A stretch of DNA of 64,000 nucleotides from Arcticibacter tournemirensis. Its GTDB lineage: Bacteria; Bacteroidota; Bacteroidia; Sphingobacteriales; Sphingobacteriaceae. The position numbers were made by a program, and so were the translations under genes. Within the stretch, counting starts at the first letter, position 1, and every line of letters begins with the position of its first letter. The notes beneath the pieces are model-generated. The model saw only the letters and a program-made list of their open reading frames with translations, did not search any database and was not told where the DNA came from. The stretch is taken from positions 4,898,001-4,962,000 of the forward strand of contig NZ_VFPL01000001.1 in assembly GCF_006716645.1 (NCBI RefSeq), given 5' to 3'. Positions 52,805 to 61,428 of the stretch are shown piece after piece.

Positions 52805-53320
52805 TTACAACTTAATACTGGTCTTTCTTAATAACGAATAAAACAGCCATACCGGACCGTTAACAAACGTTTTGAAACTGTAGGCAATGCCAGGACTACG
52901 GCCTTCGATCTTGTGCCCGTAAAATTGCATGCACCACGAAACGATACAAACAATGGCACAAACCTGCCACATTTCAGGCCAACCCTGTTGCATATGCAAT
53001 TTCTCAAGTCCAACGATACAGGCCGAAAAAGCAAAGATCGCCAGGAGAATAGCATACGAGAGAACCTGGGAGATTCTATAATAGTAATACACCGCAATTG
53101 CTATTACAAAAGAGGCCCAATTAACAAAACCGTTGTAGCGGCCAAGGAAGTCGAGATGAGGAAAGGGAATTGACCATATGAGTCCCAGTACGGCAAAGGT
53201 TAGGAAAGGGATTGTAAAGTAATGAATGAGCTTATTTGCTTTATTCCGATGAAAACCGTTAAACTGGCTGGCAACTGCTTCAACAGGGCTTGGGTTAGAG
53301 CTTTTTGCGGGTTTATTCAT
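52805..53320 (-). CDS. Mpo1-like (DUF962) membrane protein
   Basis: The protein has 171 residues with four membrane helices. HRNKANKLIHYFTIPFL near residue 25 and FYGHKIEGRSPG near 135 hold the conserved His residues of the DUF962/Mpo1 family. The yeast member Mpo1 is an Fe2+-dependent dioxygenase that shortens 2-hydroxy fatty acids. Sphingobacteriaceae make sphingolipids with hydroxylated acyl chains, so a related lipid role is plausible but unproven. It is transcribed leftward after the rny terminator, on its own. Confidence 0.75.
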   Translation of the reverse strand: MNKPAKSSNPSPVEAVASQFNGFHRNKANKLIHYFTIPFLTFAVLGLIWSIPFPHLDFLGRYNGFVNWASFVIAIAVYYYYRISQVLSYAILLAIFAFSACIVGLEKLHMQQGWPEMWQVCAIVCIVSWCMQFYGHKIEGRSPGIAYSFKTFVNGPVWLFYSLLRKTSIKL

Positions 53321-53348
53321 CAGATAAGTTCGTCACAGCTTATTTTAA

Positions 53349-53378
53349 AAGGCCCCCTTCCTGAGGAAGAGGGCTTAA
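53349..53378 (-). terminator. rny terminator
   Basis: AAGCCCTCTTCC and GGAAGGGGGCCTT pair with one mismatch around a short loop, followed on the minus strand by TTTTAAAATA, 10 bp after the rny stop. Confidence 0.7.
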
Positions 53379-53387
53379 AGAGTATTT

Positions 53388-54941
53388 TTATTTTGCGTAC
53401 GAAACAGACCTGGTTTCGCGGATAACCGTTACTTTGATCTGTCCCGGGTAGGTCATTTCTGTCTGGATACGATTAGAAATATCAGTTGCCAGAATTTCTG
53501 CCTGCGCATCACTCACACGCTCGCTTTCTACCACTACACGAAGCTCCCGACCAGCCTGTATGGCGAAGGTCTTTTCCACTCCAGGGTAAGAAAGTGCAAG
53601 CTCTTCCAGCTCTTTCAGCCGTTTGATATAGCTTTCAACAACCTCGCGCCTGGCACCTGGGCGTGCTCCTGAGATCGCATCGCAGGCCTGCACAACAGGC
53701 GACAGCATAGAAGTCATCTCAATTTCGTCGTGGTGGGCGCCGATTGCATTACATACTTCAGGATGTTCCTTATACTTCTCAGCCAGCTGCATCCCAAGGA
53801 TCGCATGTGGTAACTCCGGATTATCATCAGGCACTTTACCAATATCATGAAGCAACCCTGCACGTTTTGCGAGCTTAACATTTAACCCCAGCTCTGAAGC
53901 CATCGTGGCACAGAAATTGGCAACTTCACGTGAGTGCTGCAAAAGATTCTGGCCATAGGAAGAGCGGTAACGCATACGGCCTATCATGCGGATCAGTTCC
54001 GGATGCAGGCCGTGAATGCCCAGATCTATAACGGTACGTTCACCAATCTCGACAATTTCATCCTCAATTTGCTTTTTCGTCTTAGCAACCACTTCTTCAA
54101 TACGTGCAGGGTGGATACGCCCATCTGTTACCAAACGATGTAAAGCAAGTCGGGCTATCTCACGTCTTACAGGATCGAAGCCGGAAAGAATAATTGCTTC
54201 TGGGGTATCATCTACGATAATTTCAACTCCTGTAGCAGCTTCAAGCGCACGGATGTTACGTCCTTCGCGCCCAATCACCCGGCCCTTTATTTCGTCGTTT
54301 TCAATATTGAATATCGATACTGTATTTTCGATAGCAGCTTCAGTTGCAGTACGCTGAATAGTTTGTATAACTACTTTCTTTGCCTCTTTACTTGCTGTAA
54401 GCTTCGCCTCATCCACAATATCCTTGATCTGGATCATAGCCTTGCTGCGGGCTTCTTCTCTCAAAGTATCAACCAACTGGTTTTTCGCTTCTTCGGCAGA
54501 AAGGCCCGCTATGGTTTCGAGCTTACTGATGTGCTGTAATTTCAGCGCATCTACTTCTTCCTGTTTGATCCTGGTAATTTCAAGCTGCTTCTCAAGATTC
54601 TTCTTTAGGTTTTCAAGTTCCTGATCTTTGCGATTAGTATTTTCGAGGCGCTGGTTTATCGACTGTTCTTTCTGCTTGATCGAGTTCTCACGCTGGTTCA
54701 GGGTATTGTTTTTTGCTGTTACCTCCTGTTCGTGCTCAGCCTTCATCTGAAGGAACTTTTCTTTCGCTTCAAGAAGCTTGTTCTTTTTTAATATCTCAGC
54801 GTTATTCTCGGCTTCCTTTAAAATTTTCTTTACCTTATTCTGGGCAGCCAGCTCCTGATTCTTTAATAACTTCCGGAGCATAAACCGCCCAATCACCACT
54901 CCGGCAACCAATCCTAATAAAATGTACAGTATTATTTCCAT
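53388..54941 (-). CDS. rny: Ribonuclease Y
   Basis: The protein has 517 residues from ATG 54941-54939, which has a good Shine-Dalgarno (GGAGG) 7 nt upstream; an extension of 10 codons is rejected. One membrane helix (3-20) anchors it. A long coiled coil covers about 25-190. The KH domain has [22 protein letters not shown] near 225. The HD domain has [13 protein letters not shown] and [11 protein letters not shown]. It starts decay of many mRNAs by endonucleolytic cleavage at the membrane. A 6S-like RNA lies in the 227-bp spacer between it and zapA. Confidence 0.96.
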   Translation of the reverse strand: MEIILYILLGLVAGVVIGRFMLRKLLKNQELAAQNKVKKILKEAENNAEILKKNKLLEAKEKFLQMKAEHEQEVTAKNNTLNQRENSIKQKEQSINQRLENTNRKDQELENLKKNLEKQLEITRIKQEEVDALKLQHISKLETIAGLSAEEAKNQLVDTLREEARSKAMIQIKDIVDEAKLTASKEAKKVVIQTIQRTATEAAIENTVSIFNIENDEIKGRVIGREGRNIRALEAATGVEIIVDDTPEAIILSGFDPVRREIARLALHRLVTDGRIHPARIEEVVAKTKKQIEDEIVEIGERTVIDLGIHGLHPELIRMIGRMRYRSSYGQNLLQHSREVANFCATMASELGLNVKLAKRAGLLHDIGKVPDDNPELPHAILGMQLAEKYKEHPEVCNAIGAHHDEIEMTSMLSPVVQACDAISGARPGARREVVESYIKRLKELEELALSYPGVEKTFAIQAGRELRVVVESERVSDAQAEILATDISNRIQTEMTYPGQIKVTVIRETRSVSYAK

Positions 54942-54958
54942 ATTTTTCCTCCACTTAT

Positions 54959-55133
54959 AAAAAAACCGCAATTAATTTAAGCTCCATGTACTGTAAAACT
55001 TCTGCAAACAAGTTTAGAGTTTTAATCATAATCAAGTGGCATTGCCAGGTGATTTACATTTTCATTAACTCCTTTGATATAGAAGCGTTAAGTTTAATAC
55101 AATAGTGAAACTCAAGAATTAACTGCGGTTAAG
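54959..55133 (-). ncRNA. 6S-like RNA (candidate ssrS)
   Basis: A closing stem joins AACCGCAGTTAATT (55130-55117) with AATTAATTGCGGTT (about 54978-54964), 13 of 14 identical to a perfect complement plus one G-U pair, directly followed by a run of T. Inside lie an open region and an apical hairpin (AATCACCTGGC with GCCACTTGATT). Length of about 175 nt, long closing stem and location next to zapA all agree with 6S RNA, which sequesters housekeeping RNA polymerase. Bacteroidota have such an RNA (6S-Flavo). No protein frame fits this spacer. Confidence 0.6.
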
Positions 55134-55168
55134 TCTTTTGGCTCTTAATTATATAAAGAACGAATATA

Positions 55169-55459
55169 TTACTTAGAAAAGAATTCTGAAAGCAGCTGAT
55201 CTAACTGATAAACTTTATCTGCTACTTCAGTTCCTTCTTCCGACATCTTCTTCTCTGCCCTTAATGTAGCGGTTGCATAATGTAATACACTCATTGATAG
55301 CAGATCCTGTTTATCTCTTACCGCATAATTGTCCTGATATTCTTTTATGCGATCGTTTATCAATTTAGCTGCCTTTCTTACAATTTCTTCCTCTTCCATG
55401 TTTACCTTTAAAGGATAAACGCGGTCAGCAATATTTATTTTAATGGAGATTTCTCCCAT
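55169..55459 (-). CDS. zapA: Cell division protein ZapA
   Basis: The protein has 96 residues. ISIKINIADRVYPLKVNMEEEEIVRKAAKLINDRIKEYQ is the ZapA N-terminal fold, followed by a coiled-coil C-terminal half. It bundles FtsZ filaments at mid-cell. It lies 23 bp after a small coiled-coil gene, and pheT is further upstream, all in the same direction, a common Bacteroidota order. Confidence 0.9.
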   Translation of the reverse strand: MGEISIKINIADRVYPLKVNMEEEEIVRKAAKLINDRIKEYQDNYAVRDKQDLLSMSVLHYATATLRAEKKMSEEGTEVADKVYQLDQLLSEFFSK

Positions 55460-55482
55460 TTGAGCTTTGTTTCACGTCAGTA

Positions 55483-55791
55483 CTACTTTTTCAGCAATAC
55501 AATACACTTATCTATTTCCCGCACAAATTCGCTAATTTTTTGCTTTATGTCAAGCGTTTTTTCATTCGTATCAAATTTTGATACCGAAATGCTCTCCAGA
55601 GACCGTGCGAGCCTGAGCGCTTTAAGCTTTTCTTCAAGCTCTGCCGACTTACTCTTACCTGTATCCACTGCAACCTTCAGCGACTGGTTTTCAAGCTTTA
55701 ACAGATCATTTTCTTCCTGCAACGCTTCACATAACTCAATCAATCTTTGTGTGCTTTCAAGTACACTATCTAATTGTCCGGTTAGCGACAT
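55483..55791 (-). CDS. Small coiled-coil protein, ZapB-like
   Basis: The protein has 102 residues, almost all heptad coiled coil (LIELCEALQEENDLLKLENQSLKVAV, SAELEEKLKALRLARSL). There is no signal peptide or membrane segment. The place directly in front of zapA and behind pheT suggests a division accessory protein, comparable in role to ZapB. Sequence similarity to ZapB itself is weak, so this is a context-based call. It shares a transcript with zapA. Confidence 0.65.
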   Translation of the reverse strand: MSLTGQLDSVLESTQRLIELCEALQEENDLLKLENQSLKVAVDTGKSKSAELEEKLKALRLARSLESISVSKFDTNEKTLDIKQKISEFVREIDKCIVLLKK

Positions 55792-55801
55792 CTGTGTTGT
55801 T

Positions 55802-55862
55802 TGTTATGAGTTGTGAGTTGTAAGCTGTTGGATAGAACCCTCAGCTTTCAATCTGCACCCGT
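55802..55862. repeat. Heptad repeat array H (pheT - zapB-like spacer)
   Basis: Eight in-phase 7-bp units: agttgtg, agttgta, agctgtt, then the complementary accctca, gctttca, atctgca. It fills the whole gap between pheT and the next gene. Confidence 0.6.
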
Positions 55863-58262
55863 TTACTTTCTTATTTCAGCTCCAAGTTCTTTACCGAAAA
55901 TAAGGATTAATTTATTCATTACCGAATCTATTTGCTTATCGGTCAGTGTTTTTTCCTCATCCTGCAGCAGGAAGCTTACTGCATACGATTTCTTCCCTGC
56001 CGGAAGCTTATCGCCTTCGTATACATCAAATACACTCACTTCTCTGATCAGATTTTTTTCAGTTCGCAAAGCAAGCTGCTTCAGCTGATAAAATGAAACA
56101 TCCTTGTCTAAAAGTAACGACAGATCTCGCTTTACAGAAGGGAATCTGGAGACCTCCTTATAAGTGATCTTGTTCTTTTTAATAGCCTTGAGTAATAGGT
56201 CCCAGTCAAAATCAGCGTAAAAAACATCCTTTTCAATATCTAGCTTCTTTAAAACCGATTTAGATACTGCACCGAAATAAACTAAAGGTTTCGCCCCTTT
56301 GCGGTATTGGCGCGCACTGGCGAAATGAGCAGACTCGAACGCTTCTTCTGTAAGCCCGGGAATATTGAGCCTTTTTATTACCGCATCCACCGCGGCCTTC
56401 AGATTATAAAACGAACTTGGCTCACTTAAATGATTCCATTGTGCTGTATGTTTCATTCCAGTGATAAATATTGCCAGCCTCTGGTTCTCGCTAAACCCGC
56501 TTTCAGTCTTTTCATATCTCCTGCCAAACTCGTACAGCCGAAGGTCAGCATTCTTACGGTTCTGATTATATGCTATTGCTTCCAAACCAGAATATAACAG
56601 GCTCTGCCGCATTGTATCCAGATCACTGCTTAAGGGATTCAATATCTGTACAGCTTTTTCCGGCACTTCGGTATATGTTGAGCTGGTAAGCGAATTTGAC
56701 AAGATCTCAAAAAAACCATTTGAAGAAAGCATGTCTGCAATCTGATTTTGCACCGCTTCCCTGTCGGGTTTAACCGCATAATTCATCGATGCGCGAACCT
56801 GACAGGGAATAGCAATATTGTTATATCCATAAATCCGCAGGATCTCTTCAATCACATCGACTTCCCGGCTAACATCTACTTTATAGGCCGGAACCTCCAG
56901 CTCAAGGCCGTCAGCATTCTCTGAAATAACCGTGATTCCAAGAGCACGAACAATTTCTTTTACCGTTTCTTTAGCGATGGATTCGCCAATCAGTCTGTCG
57001 ACGTTTTTATAAGTAACAGAAACCTTGAAAGAAGGAACGGGACTGGGGTAAATATCATTAATTTCAGAGGATATCTCTCCTCCAGCTACTTCCTTAATGA
57101 GTATTGCTGCTCTTTTAAGCGCATATACTGTGATATCCGGATCGGTACCACGTTCAAATCTGAAAGATGCATCGGTTTTCAATCCATGTCTTTTGGAGCT
57201 TTTCCTCACAGACACCGGATTAAAGCAGGCACTTTCAAGAAAAACATTCTTTGTATCAGCTTTTACTCCAGAATTAATCCCGCCGAAAACGCCGGCTATA
57301 CACATTGGCTCTGATGCACTGCATATCATCAGGTCTTCCGCCGACAATTTACGTTCTGTTCCATCGAGAGTAACAAAAGGGGTACCCTCAGGGCAATTAG
57401 TTACTATTACTTTTCCGCCACTGATAACATCGGCATCAAAGGCATGGAGAGGCTGACCGAGCTCGTGCAGCACGTAATTCGTTATATCTACGACATTATT
57501 TACAGGCCTGAGACCTATCACCTGCAGCTTCTCCTTCAGCCATTCAGGGGAGTCTTTCACTTCAACGCCCGAGACACTTAATGATGAATAACGGATACAA
57601 GCCTTTTCGTTGCGTACTTCAACAGGGATAATAAGATCATTGCTGCCGACATTGAATGCCGACACATCCGGAAGAGACACCGATGTGCGCAGGAAAGCCG
57701 CCAGGTCTCTGGCTACGCCTAAATGCGACGCAGCGTCAGCCCTGTTAGGCGTAAGTCCTATTTCAAAAAGGAAATCATCCTTGATGTTGAAATACTCTTT
57801 TGCGGGCGCTCCTGTTACTGCATCCGCCGAAAGAACCATTATACCTTCATGTGATTTACCAAGACCTATTTCATCCTCGGCGCAAATCATTCCTTCAGAG
57901 ACTTCCCCTCTTATTTTAGACTTGGTAATTTTAAAGGGTTCGCCTTCCAGCGGATAAACGGTTGTACCCACAGTCGCTACAACCACCTTTTGACCGGCTG
58001 CTACATTAGGGGCTCCACATACCACCTGGAGATCTTCACCCGATCCCACGTCCACCTTTGTCACCCGCAGTCTGTCGGCATTTGGATGCTGCCAGCATTC
58101 CCTGACATGGCCTATTATTAATCCGTCAAGCCCGCCTGGTATAGTCTGAACTTTCTCAAGGCTCTCTACTTCCAGACCGGTCCCTGTAAGAATCTCCGAT
58201 ATTTCTTCCGGATTTTTATCAGTATGAATAAACTGAGTAAGCCAGTTATATGATATCTTCAT
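55863..58262 (-). CDS. pheT: Phenylalanine-tRNA ligase beta subunit
   Basis: The protein has 799 residues, usual length. Domains in order: an EMAP-like tRNA-binding domain (about 40-150, DRLRVTKVDVGSGEDLQVVCGAPN), B3/B4 editing (about 215-380, FVTLDGTERKLSAEDLMIC), B5 (405-475), core and C-terminal FDX-ACB anticodon-binding domain (705-799, SRFPSVKRDLSLLLDKDVSF). It works as an alpha2-beta2 enzyme with PheS, which is not in the window. The downstream genes are coiled-coil protein and zapA. Confidence 0.96.
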   Translation of the reverse strand: MKISYNWLTQFIHTDKNPEEISEILTGTGLEVESLEKVQTIPGGLDGLIIGHVRECWQHPNADRLRVTKVDVGSGEDLQVVCGAPNVAAGQKVVVATVGTTVYPLEGEPFKITKSKIRGEVSEGMICAEDEIGLGKSHEGIMVLSADAVTGAPAKEYFNIKDDFLFEIGLTPNRADAASHLGVARDLAAFLRTSVSLPDVSAFNVGSNDLIIPVEVRNEKACIRYSSLSVSGVEVKDSPEWLKEKLQVIGLRPVNNVVDITNYVLHELGQPLHAFDADVISGGKVIVTNCPEGTPFVTLDGTERKLSAEDLMICSASEPMCIAGVFGGINSGVKADTKNVFLESACFNPVSVRKSSKRHGLKTDASFRFERGTDPDITVYALKRAAILIKEVAGGEISSEINDIYPSPVPSFKVSVTYKNVDRLIGESIAKETVKEIVRALGITVISENADGLELEVPAYKVDVSREVDVIEEILRIYGYNNIAIPCQVRASMNYAVKPDREAVQNQIADMLSSNGFFEILSNSLTSSTYTEVPEKAVQILNPLSSDLDTMRQSLLYSGLEAIAYNQNRKNADLRLYEFGRRYEKTESGFSENQRLAIFITGMKHTAQWNHLSEPSSFYNLKAAVDAVIKRLNIPGLTEEAFESAHFASARQYRKGAKPLVYFGAVSKSVLKKLDIEKDVFYADFDWDLLLKAIKKNKITYKEVSRFPSVKRDLSLLLDKDVSFYQLKQLALRTEKNLIREVSVFDVYEGDKLPAGKKSYAVSFLLQDEEKTLTDKQIDSVMNKLILIFGKELGAEIRK

Positions 58263-58299
58263 TGAATTTAACGTATACGAAGGGCAAAGATAGAAATAA

Positions 58300-58415
58300 G
58301 TATTAAGTAAAAGTATCAGGTTTTAGTATCAGGTAACAAGTAGCAGGTAGCAAGACGTCTTGCACAAGATACATTCATCTTGATACTTGATACTAAATAC
58401 CTGATACTAAAACCT
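58300..58415. repeat. Heptad repeat array I (radC - pheT spacer)
   Basis: About fifteen 7-bp units of the words GTATCAG/GTAGCAA and, inverted, TGATACT/TACCTGA. An 18-bp perfect inverted repeat joins 58318-58335 to 58398-58415, and a 14-bp perfect palindrome sits between at 58350-58363. The right arm covers the radC stop codon. Confidence 0.8.
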
Positions 58416-59112
58416 ACATCATCCCCTCATCGGCAAAACTAAAAAAGGACTGGTTTGCAAAAATTAAATGATCGAGTACCGGCATGTCCAGCAGACTGCC
58501 TGCTTCGCAAAGCTTGCGCGTTAGATGTATGTCCGCTTGGCTGGGTTTTAGATTTCCGGAGGGATGATTGTGCGACAAAATCATTGATGCAGCATGATTT
58601 TCCAGGGCAGTCTGAAAGATGATCTTCGGATCTGCTATCGTACCCGACTGACCTCCTTTACTGATGAGATGCCTTGACAATACGTTGTTTGCCCGGCTCA
58701 GCAAAACTATCCAAAACTCTTCGTGGTTAAGATCGGCAAAGTAACGGCTCATCAGGGTAAAAACGTCTCTGCTTCCTGTAATCCGTTCCACCTTCTGCGA
58801 CTCGGATTCCCGGCGCCGACGCCCCAGCTCGAGTGCGGCAATAATGGTAATCGCCTTCGCCTCCCCTATTCCCTTAAATTTCGATAGTTCATTTACTGAT
58901 AATCTTCCCAGCTTGTCAAGGTCATTATCCAGCGAATGAAGAATTCGCCGGCTTAACTCTACTGCTGTTTCTTCCCTGTTACCCGATCCGATCAGGATCG
59001 CCGTCAACTCAGCGTCGGAAAGATTTCTTCTTCCCTGGGTGAGAAGCTTTTCCCGTGGTCTGTCTTCCTCGGCCCAGGATTTTATGGTGATTTTCTGGTT
59101 GTAGGTTTCCAT
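58414..59112 (-). CDS. radC: RadC family JAB-domain protein
   Basis: The protein has 232 residues. Helix-hairpin-helix-like N-terminal region (LSVNELSKFKGIGEAKAITIIAALELGRR) and a JAB/MPN metalloprotease-like C-terminal domain with SHNHPSGNLKPSQADIHLTRKL, holding the His-x-His and Asp zinc ligands. RadC was once linked to DNA repair, but the true role is unsettled. The family is common in chromosomes and mobile elements, and here the context is ordinary chromosome. Its stop codon lies within heptad array I. Confidence 0.93.
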   Translation of the reverse strand: METYNQKITIKSWAEEDRPREKLLTQGRRNLSDAELTAILIGSGNREETAVELSRRILHSLDNDLDKLGRLSVNELSKFKGIGEAKAITIIAALELGRRRRESESQKVERITGSRDVFTLMSRYFADLNHEEFWIVLLSRANNVLSRHLISKGGQSGTIADPKIIFQTALENHAASMILSHNHPSGNLKPSQADIHLTRKLCEAGSLLDMPVLDHLIFANQSFFSFADEGMM

Positions 59113-59309
59113 AGCGAAATCTATAAAAAGAGCTCTGCTGAAAAGATGATCTTGATTACAAAATGAGCAAAAATTTCAATATAGATTCATTCTAAAATAA
59201 GTGATTGCTATCACAAATAATTATGAGCCATATGAAAACTAAACCTGACGCAGATCGTAGTAATCTATATTAAAACTATATATCTTTAATGTAACTTAAA
59301 TATTAAGCC

Positions 59310-60509
59310 ATGTGCAGGCTTTTCAAAAAAACCGGGATTGTTCTTCTACTTCTGACAACGATAAATGCGTTCGGTCAGCGCGGAAGCAGGTTGTTTTGCA
59401 TAGATTTTTATGAAGGCACTATCAATCTTGAGCTAGATAGCTCCTTACTCATTGAAGTGCCGGCCAATCCATCAGAAGCTTCTGTTTTGTCATTTTACCG
59501 GAAAATAAAAACCAGCCGGTATCAACCTGTGATCGACACACTCCTTGCGTACAAACAAAAACTTCAGCTGAACGACTGGCTTTATTATCAGCTTATCCGT
59601 AAAACAGCTCAGCAGATAAGTCCAAAGGCAGCCAACTATACCAGGTATACGCTTTATAAATGGTTTCTGCTCGCCAAATCAGGTTATGATGCACGGCTTG
59701 CATTAACGCCCGATAAGATTATATTTTATGTTTATAATAATGAAGACATATCTGATATTCCTTTCTTTCAAGTAGATAACAAGAAATTCATGTGTCTGAA
59801 TTATCACGATTATCCAAAAGCCGACCTTAATCAAACTCCTCCTATACCAATCACCCTTACTATCCAGGAGGCAAGGAATCCCTTCTCCTATAAAGTTACA
59901 AAAATGCCCGACTTCAAGCCCGAAAGCTATCTTAAGAAGGATATCGAGTTTAGTTACAAACAGAAGGTATATCACTTTAGTGTTAAACTAAATCCCGAGG
60001 TGGAATCTATCTTCAAAAATTACCCTGGTGTTGACTTCGAAGCTTACTTTAACATCCCCCTAAGCAAGGAAACTTACAGCTCTCTGATTCCATTGCTCAA
60101 AAAAAATGTAAGCGGAATGAACCAGAAAAAAGGAGTTGATTACTTAATGAAGTTTACGCGCTACGCTTTTCTCTATGAAGATGATGAAGAGAATTTCGGA
60201 AAAGAAAAACGGTTGTCGGCCGAAGAGACTTTATTTTCAAGACACAGCGACTGCGATGACCGGGCAGCCCTATTCTTCTATCTGGTTAAAGAGATCTATA
60301 ACCTCCCGATGATCGCCATCTTGTATCCAACACATATTACAATGGCTGTTCAATTTGACAAGCCGGTTGGAAAACCTATCATTTATAAAGGGCGTAGGTA
60401 CTCATTTTGCGAGCCCACACCTCAAAAAGAAAATCTGCAACTGGGGCAGATATCCTCAAAGCTCAGGAACACTCCTTATGAAATAGTGTATCAATACGAG
60501 CCACAATAA
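59310..60509 (+). CDS. Transglutaminase-like exported protein
   Basis: The protein has 399 residues. Signal peptide 1-23 (cleavage near AFG-Q). The C-terminal part (about 295-370) carries a transglutaminase/protease-like triad: Cys in SRHSDCDDRAALFFYLVKE, His in YPTHITMAV, and an acidic residue near YSFCEPT. The first 280 residues are mixed alpha/beta with no named domain. It is probably periplasmic or surface-exposed, with unknown substrate. It is a single gene; the structured spacer to rpsT follows. Confidence 0.7.
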   Translation: MCRLFKKTGIVLLLLTTINAFGQRGSRLFCIDFYEGTINLELDSSLLIEVPANPSEASVLSFYRKIKTSRYQPVIDTLLAYKQKLQLNDWLYYQLIRKTAQQISPKAANYTRYTLYKWFLLAKSGYDARLALTPDKIIFYVYNNEDISDIPFFQVDNKKFMCLNYHDYPKADLNQTPPIPITLTIQEARNPFSYKVTKMPDFKPESYLKKDIEFSYKQKVYHFSVKLNPEVESIFKNYPGVDFEAYFNIPLSKETYSSLIPLLKKNVSGMNQKKGVDYLMKFTRYAFLYEDDEENFGKEKRLSAEETLFSRHSDCDDRAALFFYLVKEIYNLPMIAILYPTHITMAVQFDKPVGKPIIYKGRRYSFCEPTPQKENLQLGQISSKLRNTPYEIVYQYEPQ

Positions 60510-60910
60510 AGCAATCCGAAAAGCTGTGAACTACATAATATCAGTTCCTGCTACAATACCGGCTCCGACAATACGAGCAAAGTCCATAATTAGCACTGAA
60601 CAATGAGCAACACATGAAAGGACTTGCATCATACCCTCTCCCAGCTGGGTTCGGCACGGGTATGAGATTTCTTCTACAGTTCTTCTAAAAATTCCTGTAG
60701 CTAGACCGAAGCCAGGCAATACCCAGACCGAACCCAAGTAGTTGCCACTACGAACATGGTCAGGAGAAGGTGTCTTATAATTCCATAAACATCGGATCGG
60801 GAATCCTCCATATAAGTTGTCGACTCGCTACAATCTCTTTTGCCAAAACCCTCAATAAACTTTCGGTTCCCGCTAGCTCATTATAAGCTTATCAAAAACG
60901 CATATAAACA
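60510..60910. other. Structured intergenic segment, possible unassigned RNA
   Basis: About 400 bp without a convincing gene. Consecutive complementary segments are visible: GCAAAGTCC (60579) with GGACTTGC (60620), TCATACCC (60629) with GGGTATGA (60658), CTACAG (60674) with CTGTAG (60695), GTAGT (60738) with ACTAC (60747), and TTCCCG-type arms near 60800 and 60870. A 68-codon minus-strand frame covers part of it but matches nothing I know. A bidirectional terminator hairpin follows at 60911. I cannot assign a family. Confidence 0.4.
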
Positions 60911-60937
60911 AAAAGGGATACATATGTATCCCCTTTT
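60911..60937. terminator. Terminator after rpsT (bidirectional)
   Basis: AAAAGGGATAC and GTATCCCCTTTT pair around a 4-nt loop (atat). Read leftward it ends rpsT 25 bp after its stop. Read rightward it would end a plus-strand transcript through the structured spacer. Confidence 0.85.
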
Positions 60938-60962
60938 CTATTCCTGAACAGAATATTATATC

Positions 60963-61217
60963 TTATTGTAAACCGTTAACAAACCTCGTCAACTTTGATT
61001 TATTATTGGAGGCTTTGTTCTTATGGATCACATTTTTCTTTGCAAGACGGTCAAGCATAGAAACTACTTTCAATAAAAGAGGAGATGCTTCTTCTTTAGA
61101 AGTAGTGCTACGTAATTGTTTAATTGCATTACGTGTAGTTTTTGCCTGGTAGCGGTTACGTAAGCGCTTAGCTGCATTAGACCTGATTCTCTTAATCGAT
61201 GATTTATGATTTGCCAT
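60963..61217 (-). CDS. rpsT: 30S ribosomal protein S20
   Basis: The protein has 84 residues, very basic. [31 protein letters not shown] is the S20 N-terminal signature, followed by the long helical rest. It binds 16S rRNA early in 30S assembly. It is monocistronic with a near-perfect promoter and a strong terminator. Confidence 0.97.
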   Translation of the reverse strand: MANHKSSIKRIRSNAAKRLRNRYQAKTTRNAIKQLRSTTSKEEASPLLLKVVSMLDRLAKKNVIHKNKASNNKSKLTRFVNGLQ

Positions 61218-61251
61218 TTGTAAGCTTTTTGTCGTTCTTATTTTCGGACTG

Positions 61252-61282
61252 CAAATATAGGGCGATATATTTAAAAATCAAA
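61252..61282 (-). promoter_or_regulatory. rpsT promoter
   Basis: On the minus strand TTTG (61282-61279) and TATATTTG (61259-61252) are 19 bp apart, an exact match to the Bacteroidota housekeeping consensus, about 35 bp before the rpsT start. Confidence 0.75.
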
Positions 61283-61428
61283 CACCTGCATGCTTTTTTA
61301 GTAAATTATTTCTCTGTATTCGATCTGTCCCGGTTAACAACTGATATCTGAAGTTTCCCTGAATAAATTATTTTACTATTATTGTCCAACCTTACAACAT
61401 TGCTGGCGAACAGCAAGTTCATCTTAAC

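Noticed and set aside
60620-60730. 5S rRNA-like words on the minus strand (TGCCTGGC, GTGCCGAACCCAG)
   Set aside because: The spacing between them is about 25 nt too long, and the rest of the 5S helices is absent. The similarity is probably chance.
60531-60737. A 68-codon minus-strand frame in the spacer before rpsT as a protein gene
   Set aside because: It is short, resembles no family I know, and overlaps several complementary stems. The segment is better described as a structured non-coding region, though a gene remnant cannot be excluded.
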